This document shows, piece after piece, positions 1 to 9,124 of a stretch of DNA of 46,526 nucleotides (positions are counted from its first letter, which is position 1; every line of letters begins with the position of its first letter). The DNA comes from an uncultured Methanomassiliicoccaceae archaeon. Lineage in GTDB: Archaea; Thermoplasmatota; Thermoplasmata; Methanomassiliicoccales; Methanomethylophilaceae. Location: assembly GCA_905187815.1 (NCBI GenBank), contig CAJJJM010000014.1:1-46526 (forward strand), given 5' to 3'. The notes under the pieces were generated by a model, which saw only the letters and a program-made list of their open reading frames with translations, ran no database searches and had not been told where the DNA came from. A program made the translations under genes and the position numbers.

Positions 1-1223
1 CTCTCGATCCCGATACCCCATCCGCCGTGCGGGGGCATGCCGTACCTGAACGCCTCGAGGTAGAACTCGAAGTCCTCTGGGTCGAGGCCCTTCTTCTCCA
101 TCCTCTTGACCAGCACGTCGTACCTGTGCTCCCTCTGTCCGCCGGAGGAGACCTCCTGGCCGCGGTAGTCCAGGTCGAAGCTGTAGGAGTAGGGTGTGCC
201 GTCCTTCTCCATGATGTAGAAGGGCTTGGCCTCCTCGGGGTACTCGGCGATGAAGTAGAGGTCGATGCCCTTCTGGCCCATCACGTCTCCGACGATCTTC
301 TCCCCCTCGGTGCCGAGGTCGTCGCCCTCGTTGAGCTTGAGTCCGGCGTCGTTGACCATCTTGAGGCACTCGGAGTACGTGAGTATGGGGTAGGGCCTGG
401 CGGGGACGTTGATCTCCTTGCCGAGGACCTCCAGCTGCTTGGCTCCCCTCTCCTTGAGCCCCCTGAGCACATGGTCCACGATCTCCTCGATCATGGCCAT
501 GACGTCGTTCTGGCTCTGGATCCAGGACATCTCCCCGTCGAAGGAGATGAACTCGGTCACGTGGCGGTTCGTGTTGGACTGCTCCGCCCTGAACGCGGGT
601 CCGATCTCGTAGACCCTGTCCAGCCCGGTGGACATGAGGATCTGCTTGTACAGCTGGGGGGACTGCGCGAGGTAGGCGGGCCTGTCGAAGTACTGGACCC
701 TGAACAGCTCCGCTCCGCCCTCGGCTCCGGCGGCTCCGATCTTGGGGGTGTAGACGCGGGTGAACCCGTTCTCCCTGACGGCCTCCTCGATGAGGTCGAC
801 CATGATCGACTTCAGCTCGAAGATGGCCTTGATCTCGGGCTTGCGGACGTCCATGAACCTGTGGTTGAGACGCGTGTCCATCTCGACGTTGACCTTGTCG
901 ATGACCCCCATGGGGAGGGGGACGGCGGCCTCGCCGATGACCTCGGCCGACGTGGGGATGAGCTCCAGGCCCAGGGCGGTCTGGTTGCTCTCCTTGACAT
1001 CGCCGGTGATGGAGACGACGGACTCCCTGGGAAGCTTGGTGAGCTTCTCGAAGAGCTCCGGCTCGATCTTCTTCTTGGGCATGGTCACCTGGAGGGTGCC
1101 GTGCCTGTCGCGGAGGGTCAGGAAGGAGATTCCTCCGAGGTTCCTGACGTCCTGGACCCACCCGTGGACGGTGGCGGTGCCGTCTGTGACGGCGATGGTG
1201 CTTGAGTCCCTGATTACTGTCAT
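1..1223 (-). CDS. aspS: Aspartyl-tRNA synthetase, C-terminus beyond window
   Basis: Charges tRNA with aspartate in the cytoplasm. About 407 residues are visible from the ATG at 1221-1223; the reading frame stays open to the window edge, so the C-terminal end is missing. Reading the minus strand gives an N-terminal OB-fold anticodon-binding domain (VHGWVQDVRNLGG near residue 18) followed by the class II catalytic core with motif 2 (FRAEQSNTNRHVTEF) and a near-terminal GGWGIGIER motif 3. The short archaeal form, without the bacterial GAD insertion, is typical of archaeal AspRS. Whether it also charges tRNA-Asn cannot be told from this fragment. Family assignment is secure. Confidence 0.95.
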   Translation of the reverse strand, partial: MTVIRDSSTIAVTDGTATVHGWVQDVRNLGGISFLTLRDRHGTLQVTMPKKKIEPELFEKLTKLPRESVVSITGDVKESNQTALGLELIPTSAEVIGEAAVPLPMGVIDKVNVEMDTRLNHRFMDVRKPEIKAIFELKSIMVDLIEEAVRENGFTRVYTPKIGAAGAEGGAELFRVQYFDRPAYLAQSPQLYKQILMSTGLDRVYEIGPAFRAEQSNTNRHVTEFISFDGEMSWIQSQNDVMAMIEEIVDHVLRGLKERGAKQLEVLGKEINVPARPYPILTYSECLKMVNDAGLKLNEGDDLGTEGEKIVGDVMGQKGIDLYFIAEYPEEAKPFYIMEKDGTPYSYSFDLDYRGQEVSSGGQREHRYDVLVKRMEKKGLDPEDFEFYLEAFRYGMPPHGGWGIGIE

Positions 1224-1282
1224 TGTTTCCGTGGATGCTCGGGCCATATTTATGGATGAGCCGTCCATGGTCCGGGGCGGGC

Positions 1283-2902
1283 TCACGCCTCCGCCGCGGC
1301 TGCGACGTATGCCGGGACGTCCGCCGTCTGGCCGAAGAGGTGCTCGTACAGCGCGCCCATGATCTGGGCGAAGTCCCCCTCGTCGAAGGCGTTCATCATC
1401 CCGAGGTCCTCGGTCATTCCGATGTATCCCTCCTCATGGTACTGGTTCACCTGCAGGTACTCGGCCACGGCCGCATCGTAGTCATCCAGGGCATCGACGA
1501 AGATCTCCAGGGCGTTGAACGCCGAGACGGCGTAGCTGATGTAGTAGAACGGCAGGGCGAAGGTGTGGTAGACGCTGTACCAGTGCTGGGTCGTGCTGAC
1601 GCCCAGCTCGGCCAGGATCCCCTCGTAGATCATGTCCAGATCCTCCAGCGAATCGGCGTCGCTGGCGTACGCCCTCTGCTGGAACTCGTCGTGGACGCAC
1701 CCCAGGATTATCGCCGAGAGCATCGATGAGATGAAGGATGCGTCGGCGTCCCCCTCGATCGGGTTGAGAGGGCTGACCGCGAACAGGGCCTCCAGACCCT
1801 GTGACTGGATCTCGGAGATGTCGTAGTCGTTCAACGGCGCGGGGTTGAGCCCGGACGCGGCTGAATGCCCGAACTCGTGGATCAGCGTCGTCAGGTCGCT
1901 GGAGTTGTTGTACGGCTTGCAGTAGATGAATACCACCTTGTTCCATCCGGTGACCATGGTGTTGGTGAACCCGGCATCCACCTTCGTCCCCACATCCTCG
2001 AAGTCTATCAGCTCGTTCTCCAGCATGTAGTCGTAGAGGTCGCCGAATCCCTCGGAGATCGAATGGATGAACGGGGATGCGTCGGTGTACAGCTGGTCCG
2101 TGCCATCGTAGTCGTACTGGACGGTGTATCTGGACTCGGACATCGCCTGCACGAGCGGCACGGCGTAGTCCCTCACATATGACAGCAGGGCGTCAGAGTC
2201 GTCCGGGCTGTAATCGCGACCGTACGTGACCTCGTAGGCGTAGTCCGCGTAGGTGTCGTAACCCCACAGCGCGGCAAGGCTGTTGCGCACGTCGATGAGC
2301 TCCAGGAATATGTCCGCCATCTCCTCCGGGGTCTCGGCCAGGTTGTACGCGGCGGCGAGCTCCGACTCGCGCTGGAGGAGGTCCAGCTCCTCCTGCGTCG
2401 TGGATTCGGAGGACTCCAGCCTCGCTGAAGTACCCTCCCCGAGCATGGTGTCGATGACGTGGCGGGCCGAGTCCGAGTTGGATCCGTCCAGGCTCTCCCT
2501 GAGCGCATCGTCGAAATCGCTTGAGGCCGAGGTGAGGGCCGACTGCCATGCGACGTACTCCTTTCCGTAGGTCGCGGGATCCGTGTAGTAGTCCCATACG
2601 AGCACCGACTGCTGGACCAGGTACCAGCTGTACTGTTCGTAGTAGGACCGAAGTGCCTCTGCGATGTCGTCCTGCGATGAACCCTCCGCGACCGCAACCG
2701 CGATGTAGTCGTCCAGGAGGACGTCCAGGCTGCTGGTGATCTCATCTGCCGAGGGACGGTCCCTCATCTCATCGGTTATCGGATCCGGGAAGTACTGTGT
2801 ATAATCCCCCTGCCCGTCGTCATCCAGGCTGTACACCGCTACGGCGCACACTGCGACAACGACGACAACGAACGCTAAAATCGCGACGTTCCTGCGCTGC
2901 AT
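1283..2902 (-). CDS. Membrane-anchored M3-like zinc metallopeptidase
   Basis: A 539-residue protein with one N-terminal hydrophobic segment (about residues 7-25) after a short basic MQRRN start, so the rest is probably outside the cell. The zinc motif HEFGH lies at residues 342-346, with a downstream acidic stretch (DISEIQSQGLEAL) where M3 peptidases place the third ligand. The body is rich in acidic and tyrosine residues, as in oligoendopeptidase-like proteins. The ATG at 2902 was preferred over an in-frame start at 2983: it gives a sensible signal anchor and avoids overlap with the ABC transporter ending at 2974. Likely role: extracellular peptide cleavage. The substrate is unknown and the exact M3 subfamily was not resolved. 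Confidence 0.8.
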   Translation of the reverse strand: MQRRNVAILAFVVVVVAVCAVAVYSLDDDGQGDYTQYFPDPITDEMRDRPSADEITSSLDVLLDDYIAVAVAEGSSQDDIAEALRSYYEQYSWYLVQQSVLVWDYYTDPATYGKEYVAWQSALTSASSDFDDALRESLDGSNSDSARHVIDTMLGEGTSARLESSESTTQEELDLLQRESELAAAYNLAETPEEMADIFLELIDVRNSLAALWGYDTYADYAYEVTYGRDYSPDDSDALLSYVRDYAVPLVQAMSESRYTVQYDYDGTDQLYTDASPFIHSISEGFGDLYDYMLENELIDFEDVGTKVDAGFTNTMVTGWNKVVFIYCKPYNNSSDLTTLIHEFGHSAASGLNPAPLNDYDISEIQSQGLEALFAVSPLNPIEGDADASFISSMLSAIILGCVHDEFQQRAYASDADSLEDLDMIYEGILAELGVSTTQHWYSVYHTFALPFYYISYAVSAFNALEIFVDALDDYDAAVAEYLQVNQYHEEGYIGMTEDLGMMNAFDEGDFAQIMGALYEHLFGQTADVPAYVAAAAEA

Positions 2903-2973
2903 GTGGGAGTATCGCGATCTGCTTAGATAAAGAGCGTCCGGACAGACCATCCTGTCACGATCCATCGAGATGC

Positions 2974-4764
2974 TCAGTCGCACCCCTCGAACTGGGAGTC
3001 GTAAAGCATCCTGTAGAACCCTCCCAAGGCGATGAGCTCCTCGTGGGTCCCCAGCTCCACGATGCTCCCGTCCCTGATCACCAGTATCACGTCCGCATCC
3101 CTCACCGTGGACAGCCTGTGGGCGATGACGAAGGAGGTCCTCCCGACCATCATGCGGTCCATGGCCTCTTGGATCCTCCTCTCCGTGCGTGTGTCCACAG
3201 AGCTCGTGGCCTCGTCGAGGATCAGCATGGGGGCGTCCTTCACCATGGCCCTGGCGATGGCGAGCTGCTGCCTCTGCCCTGCGGAGAGCGCGGATGCCTC
3301 CCCGACGACGGTGTCGAACCCGTCAGGGAGCGAGCGGATGTGGTCCCCGATGCCCACGACGTCGCATGCCCTCTCGACCTCCTCCCTGCCGGCGCCGCTG
3401 GTGAACGCAACGTTCTCGTAGAACGTGCCGTCGGAGAGCCATGAGTCCTGCAGGACCATGGAGAACTGCTCCCTGACCTGGGCGCGTGACATCGATGTCG
3501 TCGGGATCCCGTCAATCAGTATCTCGCCGGAGTCGGGGTCGTAGAAGCGCACCAGGAGGTTCGCGATGGTGGTCTTCCCGGCCCCGGTGGGCCCTACTAT
3601 CGCGACCTTGGAGCCAGGCTCCACCGTCAGGCTGAACCCGTGGATTACCTCCCTCCCGGGGGTGTATCCGAAGCGCACGTCCCTGAACTCCACCCTGCCG
3701 GAGGCGCGGCCTATGTCAGGGGCATCGGGCGAAGGGGGCATCTCGTCCATCGAGAGGATCCCGAAGACCCTCTCAGATGCGGATGCCACCGACTGCATCC
3801 TCGCCACGATGTCGGCCATCTCGGCGACGGGCTGGTTGAACCTCTTGACATAGACGATGAAGGCCACGATGACGCCGTAGCCGATGCTCCCCTCGATGAT
3901 GAGCACGGACCCCGCGACGCAGACGACGACATACGACAGGTTGCTGATGAAGTTCATCAGTTGGGGCATCATCGCCGTGGCGACCCTCGCCCTGAAGGAG
4001 GATGCGCGGAGCCTGTCGTTGACCTCTGCGAACCTCCTCTCCGCCTCCGCTGTGCCGTTGTACGTGCGGACGACGTCATGGCCGTAGTAGGTCTCCTCCA
4101 CTATGCCGTTGATCAGCCCCAGATCCCTCTGCTGCGCGACGAAGTACTTCTGGGAGCGATGGGTGACGATGTACAGGAATGAGGCTCCCAGAAGGGTGGG
4201 GAGCACGGCAACGACGGCGAGCCTCCAGTCCGTGTAGAGCATCATCGCCAGGCCGCCTCCGATCATGCAGACCGCGGAAACGGCGGTGCTGAAGCTCTCC
4301 GCCGCCCCGGTGCGGACCGTGTCGGTGTCGTTGGTCATGCGGCTCATCATGTCGCCTATGCTGTGGGACTCGAGGTAGGAGAGGGGTAGCCTGTCGAACT
4401 TGGCCGAGAGGTCCCTGCGCATCCTGTCCCCGATCCTCTCGGAGGCGGCGCCGATAATCCTGGTCTCACCGACGGACAGGAGGAAGCTCGCGGCGTACAG
4501 AACCACAAGTATCGCTCCCAGACGGGAGACGTACCCGATGTCCACGGGCGTGGATCCGAGGATGCTGCCCGAGATGCTGTCGGTTATGCTGGCCAGCAGC
4601 TGGGGCCCGATCAGCGACAGCACCGTCGCCGCCAGGGCGCAGAGTATCCCCGCGTACAGGGCGCGCCTCTCCCTCCCCATATAGACCAGCAGCCCTGTCA
4701 TTGCCGCCCTGAGGTCACGAGGCTTGTCCTGCCTCGCCCACCTGGGCCCGTTACCTCCGGGCAT
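2974..4764 (-). CDS. ABC exporter half-transporter, catalytic subunit
   Basis: A 596-residue fusion of a six-helix type-1 exporter membrane domain (about residues 35-320) and an ATP-binding domain. Walker A GPTGAGKTT and Walker B LILDEATSSVD with the catalytic Glu are intact, but the signature reads LSAGQ instead of LSGGQ. It overlaps the end of the upstream ABC gene by 14 bp, with a GGAGG about six bases before its ATG, so the two are co-translated and should form a heterodimer. Substrate unknown; relatives export lipids, peptides or drugs. The non-consensus signature belongs to the degenerate ATP site made with the partner (see findings). Confidence 0.88.
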   Translation of the reverse strand: MPGGNGPRWARQDKPRDLRAAMTGLLVYMGRERRALYAGILCALAATVLSLIGPQLLASITDSISGSILGSTPVDIGYVSRLGAILVVLYAASFLLSVGETRIIGAASERIGDRMRRDLSAKFDRLPLSYLESHSIGDMMSRMTNDTDTVRTGAAESFSTAVSAVCMIGGGLAMMLYTDWRLAVVAVLPTLLGASFLYIVTHRSQKYFVAQQRDLGLINGIVEETYYGHDVVRTYNGTAEAERRFAEVNDRLRASSFRARVATAMMPQLMNFISNLSYVVVCVAGSVLIIEGSIGYGVIVAFIVYVKRFNQPVAEMADIVARMQSVASASERVFGILSMDEMPPSPDAPDIGRASGRVEFRDVRFGYTPGREVIHGFSLTVEPGSKVAIVGPTGAGKTTIANLLVRFYDPDSGEILIDGIPTTSMSRAQVREQFSMVLQDSWLSDGTFYENVAFTSGAGREEVERACDVVGIGDHIRSLPDGFDTVVGEASALSAGQRQQLAIARAMVKDAPMLILDEATSSVDTRTERRIQEAMDRMMVGRTSFVIAHRLSTVRDADVILVIRDGSIVELGTHEELIALGGFYRMLYDSQFEGCD

Positions 4765-6499
4765 CGCTGGCCTCCGTCTGGGATTCCGCTATCTCGCGGT
4801 AGAGCGGACATGAATCCATCAACTCTCTGTGGGTGCCGATGCCGACGACGTGCCCTCCGTCGAGGACGACGATCCTGTCGGCATCCATGATGGTCCCGAC
4901 CCTCTGGGCGACGACGATCCTCGTCGCACCGGACGTCTCGCGGTCCAGGGCCTCCCTGACGTCGCGGTCCGTCCTGTAGTCGAGCGCCGAGAAAGTGTCG
5001 TCGAAGAGGTAGACCCCGGGGTCCCTGCATACTGCGCGAGCTATCGCGAGACGCTGCCTCTGCCCGCCTGATAGGCTCCATCCGTGCTGGGCGAGATCGG
5101 TGTCGACACCGTCCGGCAATCCTGACACGAAATCCCAGAGCTGTGCGACCCTCAGGGCGCGCTCCACATCCCCGTCATCCCTTGACCCCGATTCACCGCC
5201 GTAGTTCACGTTGTCCCTCACCGTCCCGGAGAAGACCACGGCCGTCTGGGGGACGTACCCCAAGCGGGAGTTCAGTTCCTCGAAGGTGTAGGAGCGGACG
5301 TCGGCCCCGTCCACGAGGATCGATCCGGAGGTGACGTCGTAGAGCCTGGGGATCAGGGAGACCAGAGTGCTCTTGCCGCTTGCCGTCGGCCCTATGATGG
5401 CGACGGTCTCCCCGGGTTCGGCGACGAAGGACACCCCCGAGAGCACGTCCCTGTCCGTTCCGGGGTACCTGAACGTGACGTCCCTGAACTCCACGCGCCC
5501 CCTTGGCTCCGTGACCGCGGGCTCCACCGGATCGGACACGGAGGGGATGTGGTCGATGACCTCGCATATGCGCCTGCTGGAGACCATGACCCTGGGGAGG
5601 CCCCTGATGATCCCGGAGGCCATCATGACTGCAGATATGATCTGCGTGGCGTAGGACGTGAACACGATCATGTCCGAGAACAGGGACATCTGCTCCCCCG
5701 GGCCGGCGGCGGACTGGATGATCCCCGCCCCGACCCAGTATATCGCCAGGGTCAGGAAGTTCATCATCGAGGATGCGAGGGCGTGCATGGGCGCCATGAC
5801 CCTGACAAGGGTCAGGCTGTTGTCCAGGAGCCTCCTGCTGGCCTCCGCGAGCCTCGCCTCCTGCCTAGGCTCGGCGTTGTAGGCGCGTATCCCCCTCGCC
5901 CCCTCCAGGCCCTCGCGGGTCATCATGTTCACGGAGTCCACATGCCTCTGCATGCTGCGCATGTAGGGCATCCCGCGGTAGAGCATGGCGGAGAAGGCAG
6001 CCAACAGGACGACCATCGCGATGACGGTGACGGCGGTCCACTGGAACGAGCTGCTGCTTATCTTCCAGACGGCCATGACCCCGATCATCGGAGCCTTCAC
6101 GACCATGTTGATGGCCCTGGGCAGGAACTGCTGGATCTGGTAGACGTCGTTTGTGGACCTGGTGATCAGGCTGGAGGCGGAGAACCCGTCGACGTCCTGG
6201 CGGGAGAAGGCACCGACGCTGGCGAACAGCCTCATGCGCAGGGTGTGGCAGAGGTCCGCCGACACCCTGGCGGCCAGGACGGCCGTGCATGCGGCCAGCA
6301 GGAGGCTCAGCAGGGCGCAGGCCACCATCCTCGCCCCGTCGCTGGCTACGATCTCGGTCGCGGTACCCGCCTGCAGATGGTCCGTGATGATCCCCATGTA
6401 CTCGGGGATGCGGAGGTCGAGATACACCTGACCGGCGATAAGGAAGACGCAGGCGGCCAGCATCAGCCAGCCCCTCCAGGACAGGTGCCTCAGTATCAT
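4751..6499 (-). CDS. ABC exporter half-transporter, degenerate-site subunit
   Basis: A 582-residue type-1 exporter half: membrane domain at about residues 8-300, then an ATP-binding domain with Walker A GPTASGKST and signature LSGGQRQR. Walker B ends in VYLFDDTFSALD, so Asp replaces the catalytic Glu, as in the non-hydrolysing site of heterodimeric exporters. The open frame runs much further upstream (to 7297), but that part is the antisense shadow of the phosphoglycerate mutase gene. The ATG at 6497-6499 (MILRHLSWRG) is the first sensible start. It is first in a two-gene operon with the gene ending at 2974. Stop codon TAA. Confidence 0.86.
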   Translation of the reverse strand: MILRHLSWRGWLMLAACVFLIAGQVYLDLRIPEYMGIITDHLQAGTATEIVASDGARMVACALLSLLLAACTAVLAARVSADLCHTLRMRLFASVGAFSRQDVDGFSASSLITRSTNDVYQIQQFLPRAINMVVKAPMIGVMAVWKISSSSFQWTAVTVIAMVVLLAAFSAMLYRGMPYMRSMQRHVDSVNMMTREGLEGARGIRAYNAEPRQEARLAEASRRLLDNSLTLVRVMAPMHALASSMMNFLTLAIYWVGAGIIQSAAGPGEQMSLFSDMIVFTSYATQIISAVMMASGIIRGLPRVMVSSRRICEVIDHIPSVSDPVEPAVTEPRGRVEFRDVTFRYPGTDRDVLSGVSFVAEPGETVAIIGPTASGKSTLVSLIPRLYDVTSGSILVDGADVRSYTFEELNSRLGYVPQTAVVFSGTVRDNVNYGGESGSRDDGDVERALRVAQLWDFVSGLPDGVDTDLAQHGWSLSGGQRQRLAIARAVCRDPGVYLFDDTFSALDYRTDRDVREALDRETSGATRIVVAQRVGTIMDADRIVVLDGGHVVGIGTHRELMDSCPLYREIAESQTEASDARR

Positions 6500-6615
6500 G
6501 TACGTGGAGGGATGGCGGTAAGTGAAGATAACGATGGCGAACGGACGGCACCGTGACCGTCGCGCCGCCCCATGAACGGTTTGTCCCCCGCGGGGAATCC
6601 CGCCGAGGGGTCGGA

Positions 6616-7371
6616 TCATGACTTCTTGCCCTGGTTGGCGACGGCGGCCATCTTGGCGTTGACCGCGTCCTGGTCCCCGAGGTACCTCTTGGAGACGACG
6701 TTGAAGTCCCTGTCGAACTCGTACACGAGCGGAACGCCTGTGGGGATGTTGACTCCCACGATCTCGTCCTCGCTGAGGCCGTCGAACACCTTGACCAAGG
6801 CCCTGAGCGAGTTCCCGTGGGCCGCGATGAGCACCCTCTCGCCGGCGAGCATCCTGGGCTTGATCTCCTCGTCGAAGTAGGGCACGGCCCTGGCGACGGT
6901 CTCCTTGAGGCTCTCCGTCAGCGGGAGGCACTCCCTGGGCACGGTCCTGAACATCTCCTGGTTGGCGGGGTTGCGCTCGTCGTCGGCGGACAGCTCCGGC
7001 GGGGGTGTCGCATAGGACCTCCTCCAGATCTTGACCTGCTCCTCCCCGTACTTCGCGGCGGTGTCGGCCTTGTTCAGACCCTGGAGTGCGCCGTAGTGGC
7101 GCTCGTTGAGCTGCCATGCCTTTGTGACGGGCAGCCACTCCCTGTCCATCTCCTCGAGCGCGAGGTTCAGGGTGTGGATGGCCCTCTTGAGGAACGACGT
7201 GTAGCAGACGTCGAAGTCCAGGCCCTCGTCCCTCATGAGCCTCCCGGCGGACCTTGCCTCCTCCCTCCCCTTGTCGGAGAGGTCGACGTCGGTCCATCCA
7301 GTGAAGAGGTTCTCCTTGTTCCAGACGCTCTCCCCGTGGCGGAGGAGCACCAGCCTCATGGTGTCAGACAT
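6616..7371 (-). CDS. gpmA: 2,3-bisphosphoglycerate-dependent phosphoglycerate mutase
   Basis: Interconverts 3- and 2-phosphoglycerate in glycolysis and gluconeogenesis. At 251 residues it has the full length of the cofactor-dependent family. Visible signatures are the phospho-acceptor motif RHGESVWN near the N-terminus, the cofactor-binding segment NERHYGALQGLNK and the second catalytic histidine in LIAAHGNSLRAL. The start at 7371 (MSDTMRLVLLRHG) was chosen because it begins the conserved domain; the longer frame to 7497 runs into the next gene. Most archaea use the unrelated cofactor-independent or archaeal-type mutase, so this bacterial-type enzyme may have been acquired by transfer (inference). 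Confidence 0.93.
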   Translation of the reverse strand: MSDTMRLVLLRHGESVWNKENLFTGWTDVDLSDKGREEARSAGRLMRDEGLDFDVCYTSFLKRAIHTLNLALEEMDREWLPVTKAWQLNERHYGALQGLNKADTAAKYGEEQVKIWRRSYATPPPELSADDERNPANQEMFRTVPRECLPLTESLKETVARAVPYFDEEIKPRMLAGERVLIAAHGNSLRALVKVFDGLSEDEIVGVNIPTGVPLVYEFDRDFNVVSKRYLGDQDAVNAKMAAVANQGKKS

Positions 7372-7412
7372 GTGAATCGCACCTCGTATCCCGGGGGCTC
7401 TTGATAACCCTT

Positions 7413-7916
7413 TCAGGGGAGCTCCTTGAACTCCAGGGACCTGCAGCGGTCGCCGATCAGTGAGACCAGGTCCTCGGAGCCCAGCCACACGGTGCATGTG
7501 TTGTCGTTGGGATGGATGCCCAAGGACGAACCCTCGAAGAACGAGTCAATGACCACGTCCACCCTCCTCTGCGGATCGTTCAGGACGCCGAACGGGGTCA
7601 CCGCGCCCTTCCTCAGCTTCAGGAACTCCCAGAGGTCGTTCTCGGAGGCCATGCTGAGAGGCCTGGAGCCCAGGACCTCCCTCAGTGCCTTCAGGTCCAC
7701 CTTCCTGTCCTCGCGGGAGACGATGAGGTAGTAGTTCCTCTTCTTGTCATCCCTGAGGAAGAGGTTCTTGGCGATGTGCTCCGGGTCCGGCATGTCCAGC
7801 GCCAGCATCTCGTCTATCGTGTACACGGGGACGTGATGCATCTCTTCGAAACTGATGCCCCTGTCCCTGAGCAGGGCGAGGACCTCTTCGAGGCCGAGGC
7901 GATTCTCTTCTTCCAT
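7413..7916 (-). CDS. ProX/YbaK-like aminoacyl-tRNA editing protein
   Basis: A 167-residue single-domain protein of the YbaK/ProX deacylase family, which frees mischarged tRNA, typically Ala-tRNA-Pro or a related mispair. Recognisable segments are HIAKNLFLRDDKKRNYYLIVS and KVDLKALREVLGSRPLSMA, then GAVTPFGVLND and IHPNDNTCTVWL. The layout matches stand-alone ProXp-ala/PrdX proteins (about 160-170 residues) rather than a ProRS insertion domain. It lies 41 bp upstream of gpmA on the same strand and may share its transcript. Substrate specificity cannot be read from sequence alone. Confidence 0.85.
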   Translation of the reverse strand: MEEENRLGLEEVLALLRDRGISFEEMHHVPVYTIDEMLALDMPDPEHIAKNLFLRDDKKRNYYLIVSREDRKVDLKALREVLGSRPLSMASENDLWEFLKLRKGAVTPFGVLNDPQRRVDVVIDSFFEGSSLGIHPNDNTCTVWLGSEDLVSLIGDRCRSLEFKELP

Positions 7917-7938
7917 GGCCCGTCATGGGCATCCAGCG

Positions 7939-9009
7939 TTATCCCATGTTCGGTCGGTTCCTGTCCTTCCAGAACCCGCTTCCGGCCAGACCCATGGCGA
8001 TCGTGTTCTCGTCAGGGGTGTCCCTGGGGATCTCGCAACCCGACGACAGTATGAAGCCCCCATCCAAGCCAGCCTTCTCGATGCACTCGTAGCTCTCCCG
8101 GCGTACGTCCTCCGGCGTTCCCTGCATGAGCGTGTTCACGGGCGCCACGTTGCCCATCAGGGCCATGCGGTCGCCTATGTTCGCCTTAGCGACAGCCAGG
8201 TCCACGGCGGTGTCGCAGCTGAAGCAGTCCACCCCTATGTCGGGAAGGAGCTTCATCGTGTCTGTCGTCTCGCCGCACATGTGGATCATGACCGGCACAT
8301 CCGCGAAGTCCTTGACCCTCCTGATGACCTCAGCCACGGGCCCCAGCTCGAACCTCCTGTACTCGTCCGGTGATATCAGATCCTGGGAGGCGGTGGGGTC
8401 TGACATCCACATTACGGTGGCACCGCAGTCTATGCACTTCCTCTGGATGTCGGCTGTGAACCTCGTCACCTTGGAAATCATCCTGTCTGCGAGCTCGGGC
8501 TCCAGGAACGAATCCATCAGCAGCTGGTCCGCCCCGCGTATGTATCCCGCCATGGTCAGCGGACCCCAGGAGAACCCGCAGACGTGGAAATCCTCATCCA
8601 GGATCGAGGACAGGCCCTCCAGGTTCGCCACGTAGGAATCTGTAAACAGCGGACACTCCTCTGCCGCGAACGGATCGTATACCGCGAGGGCATCCACATC
8701 CTCGGGGGTAGGGGCGAGAGGCTTCGATACCCTGCAGTAGTTGTCGTCTGGAATGGTCACCTTCACACCGATGTCCTGGAATATCGCCTGAGAGTCTATC
8801 ACCGGCTTGACGAAATCGGAATGCGTGAGCTTGGCGTACCTCAGCGATGACTCGGCGGAGGCCTTCGCGTTATTGCGGACATCCTTGAACTGATGGCCTG
8901 CCGAATGGGCTGCGACAATATTGGAGAAGTTGTTGACCGGCGTGCGACCGTCGAAATCCAGCTCGAACGCGGCATCCACCGCAGATCTGTGACCAGTCTC
9001 GTTGATCAT
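7939..9009 (-). CDS. MtaA/MtbA-family methylcobamide:CoM methyltransferase-like
   Basis: A 356-residue protein of the uroporphyrinogen decarboxylase superfamily. The zinc ligands typical of methylcobalamin:coenzyme M methyltransferases are present: H243 and C245 in MIHMCGETTD and C325 in ILSSGCEIP. Such enzymes move a methyl group from a corrinoid protein to coenzyme M in methylotrophic methanogenesis. No corrinoid protein or substrate methyltransferase is adjacent, so the methyl donor is unknown. The ATG at 9009 is preceded by TTGGGTG at a good distance and by a TATA-like TTTAA about 40 bp upstream; an in-frame GTG at 9042 is the alternative. Stop codon TAA. Confidence 0.82.
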   Translation of the reverse strand: MINETGHRSAVDAAFELDFDGRTPVNNFSNIVAAHSAGHQFKDVRNNAKASAESSLRYAKLTHSDFVKPVIDSQAIFQDIGVKVTIPDDNYCRVSKPLAPTPEDVDALAVYDPFAAEECPLFTDSYVANLEGLSSILDEDFHVCGFSWGPLTMAGYIRGADQLLMDSFLEPELADRMISKVTRFTADIQRKCIDCGATVMWMSDPTASQDLISPDEYRRFELGPVAEVIRRVKDFADVPVMIHMCGETTDTMKLLPDIGVDCFSCDTAVDLAVAKANIGDRMALMGNVAPVNTLMQGTPEDVRRESYECIEKAGLDGGFILSSGCEIPRDTPDENTIAMGLAGSGFWKDRNRPNMG

Positions 9010-9124
9010 TGTAACACCCAATTCGATATCGGCGCTGGACACGTTAAAGCTTCCCAGAACGGGCCCGTGTTAGCCAACATTGATTTACATCGCGTGGATT
9101 CAAGGACCGATGGGAGAGGAACGC

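Noticed and set aside
6500..7297. N-terminal extension of the second ABC gene
   Set aside because: These 266 codons are a frame-shifted reading of the phosphoglycerate mutase on the same strand and contain no transporter sequence.
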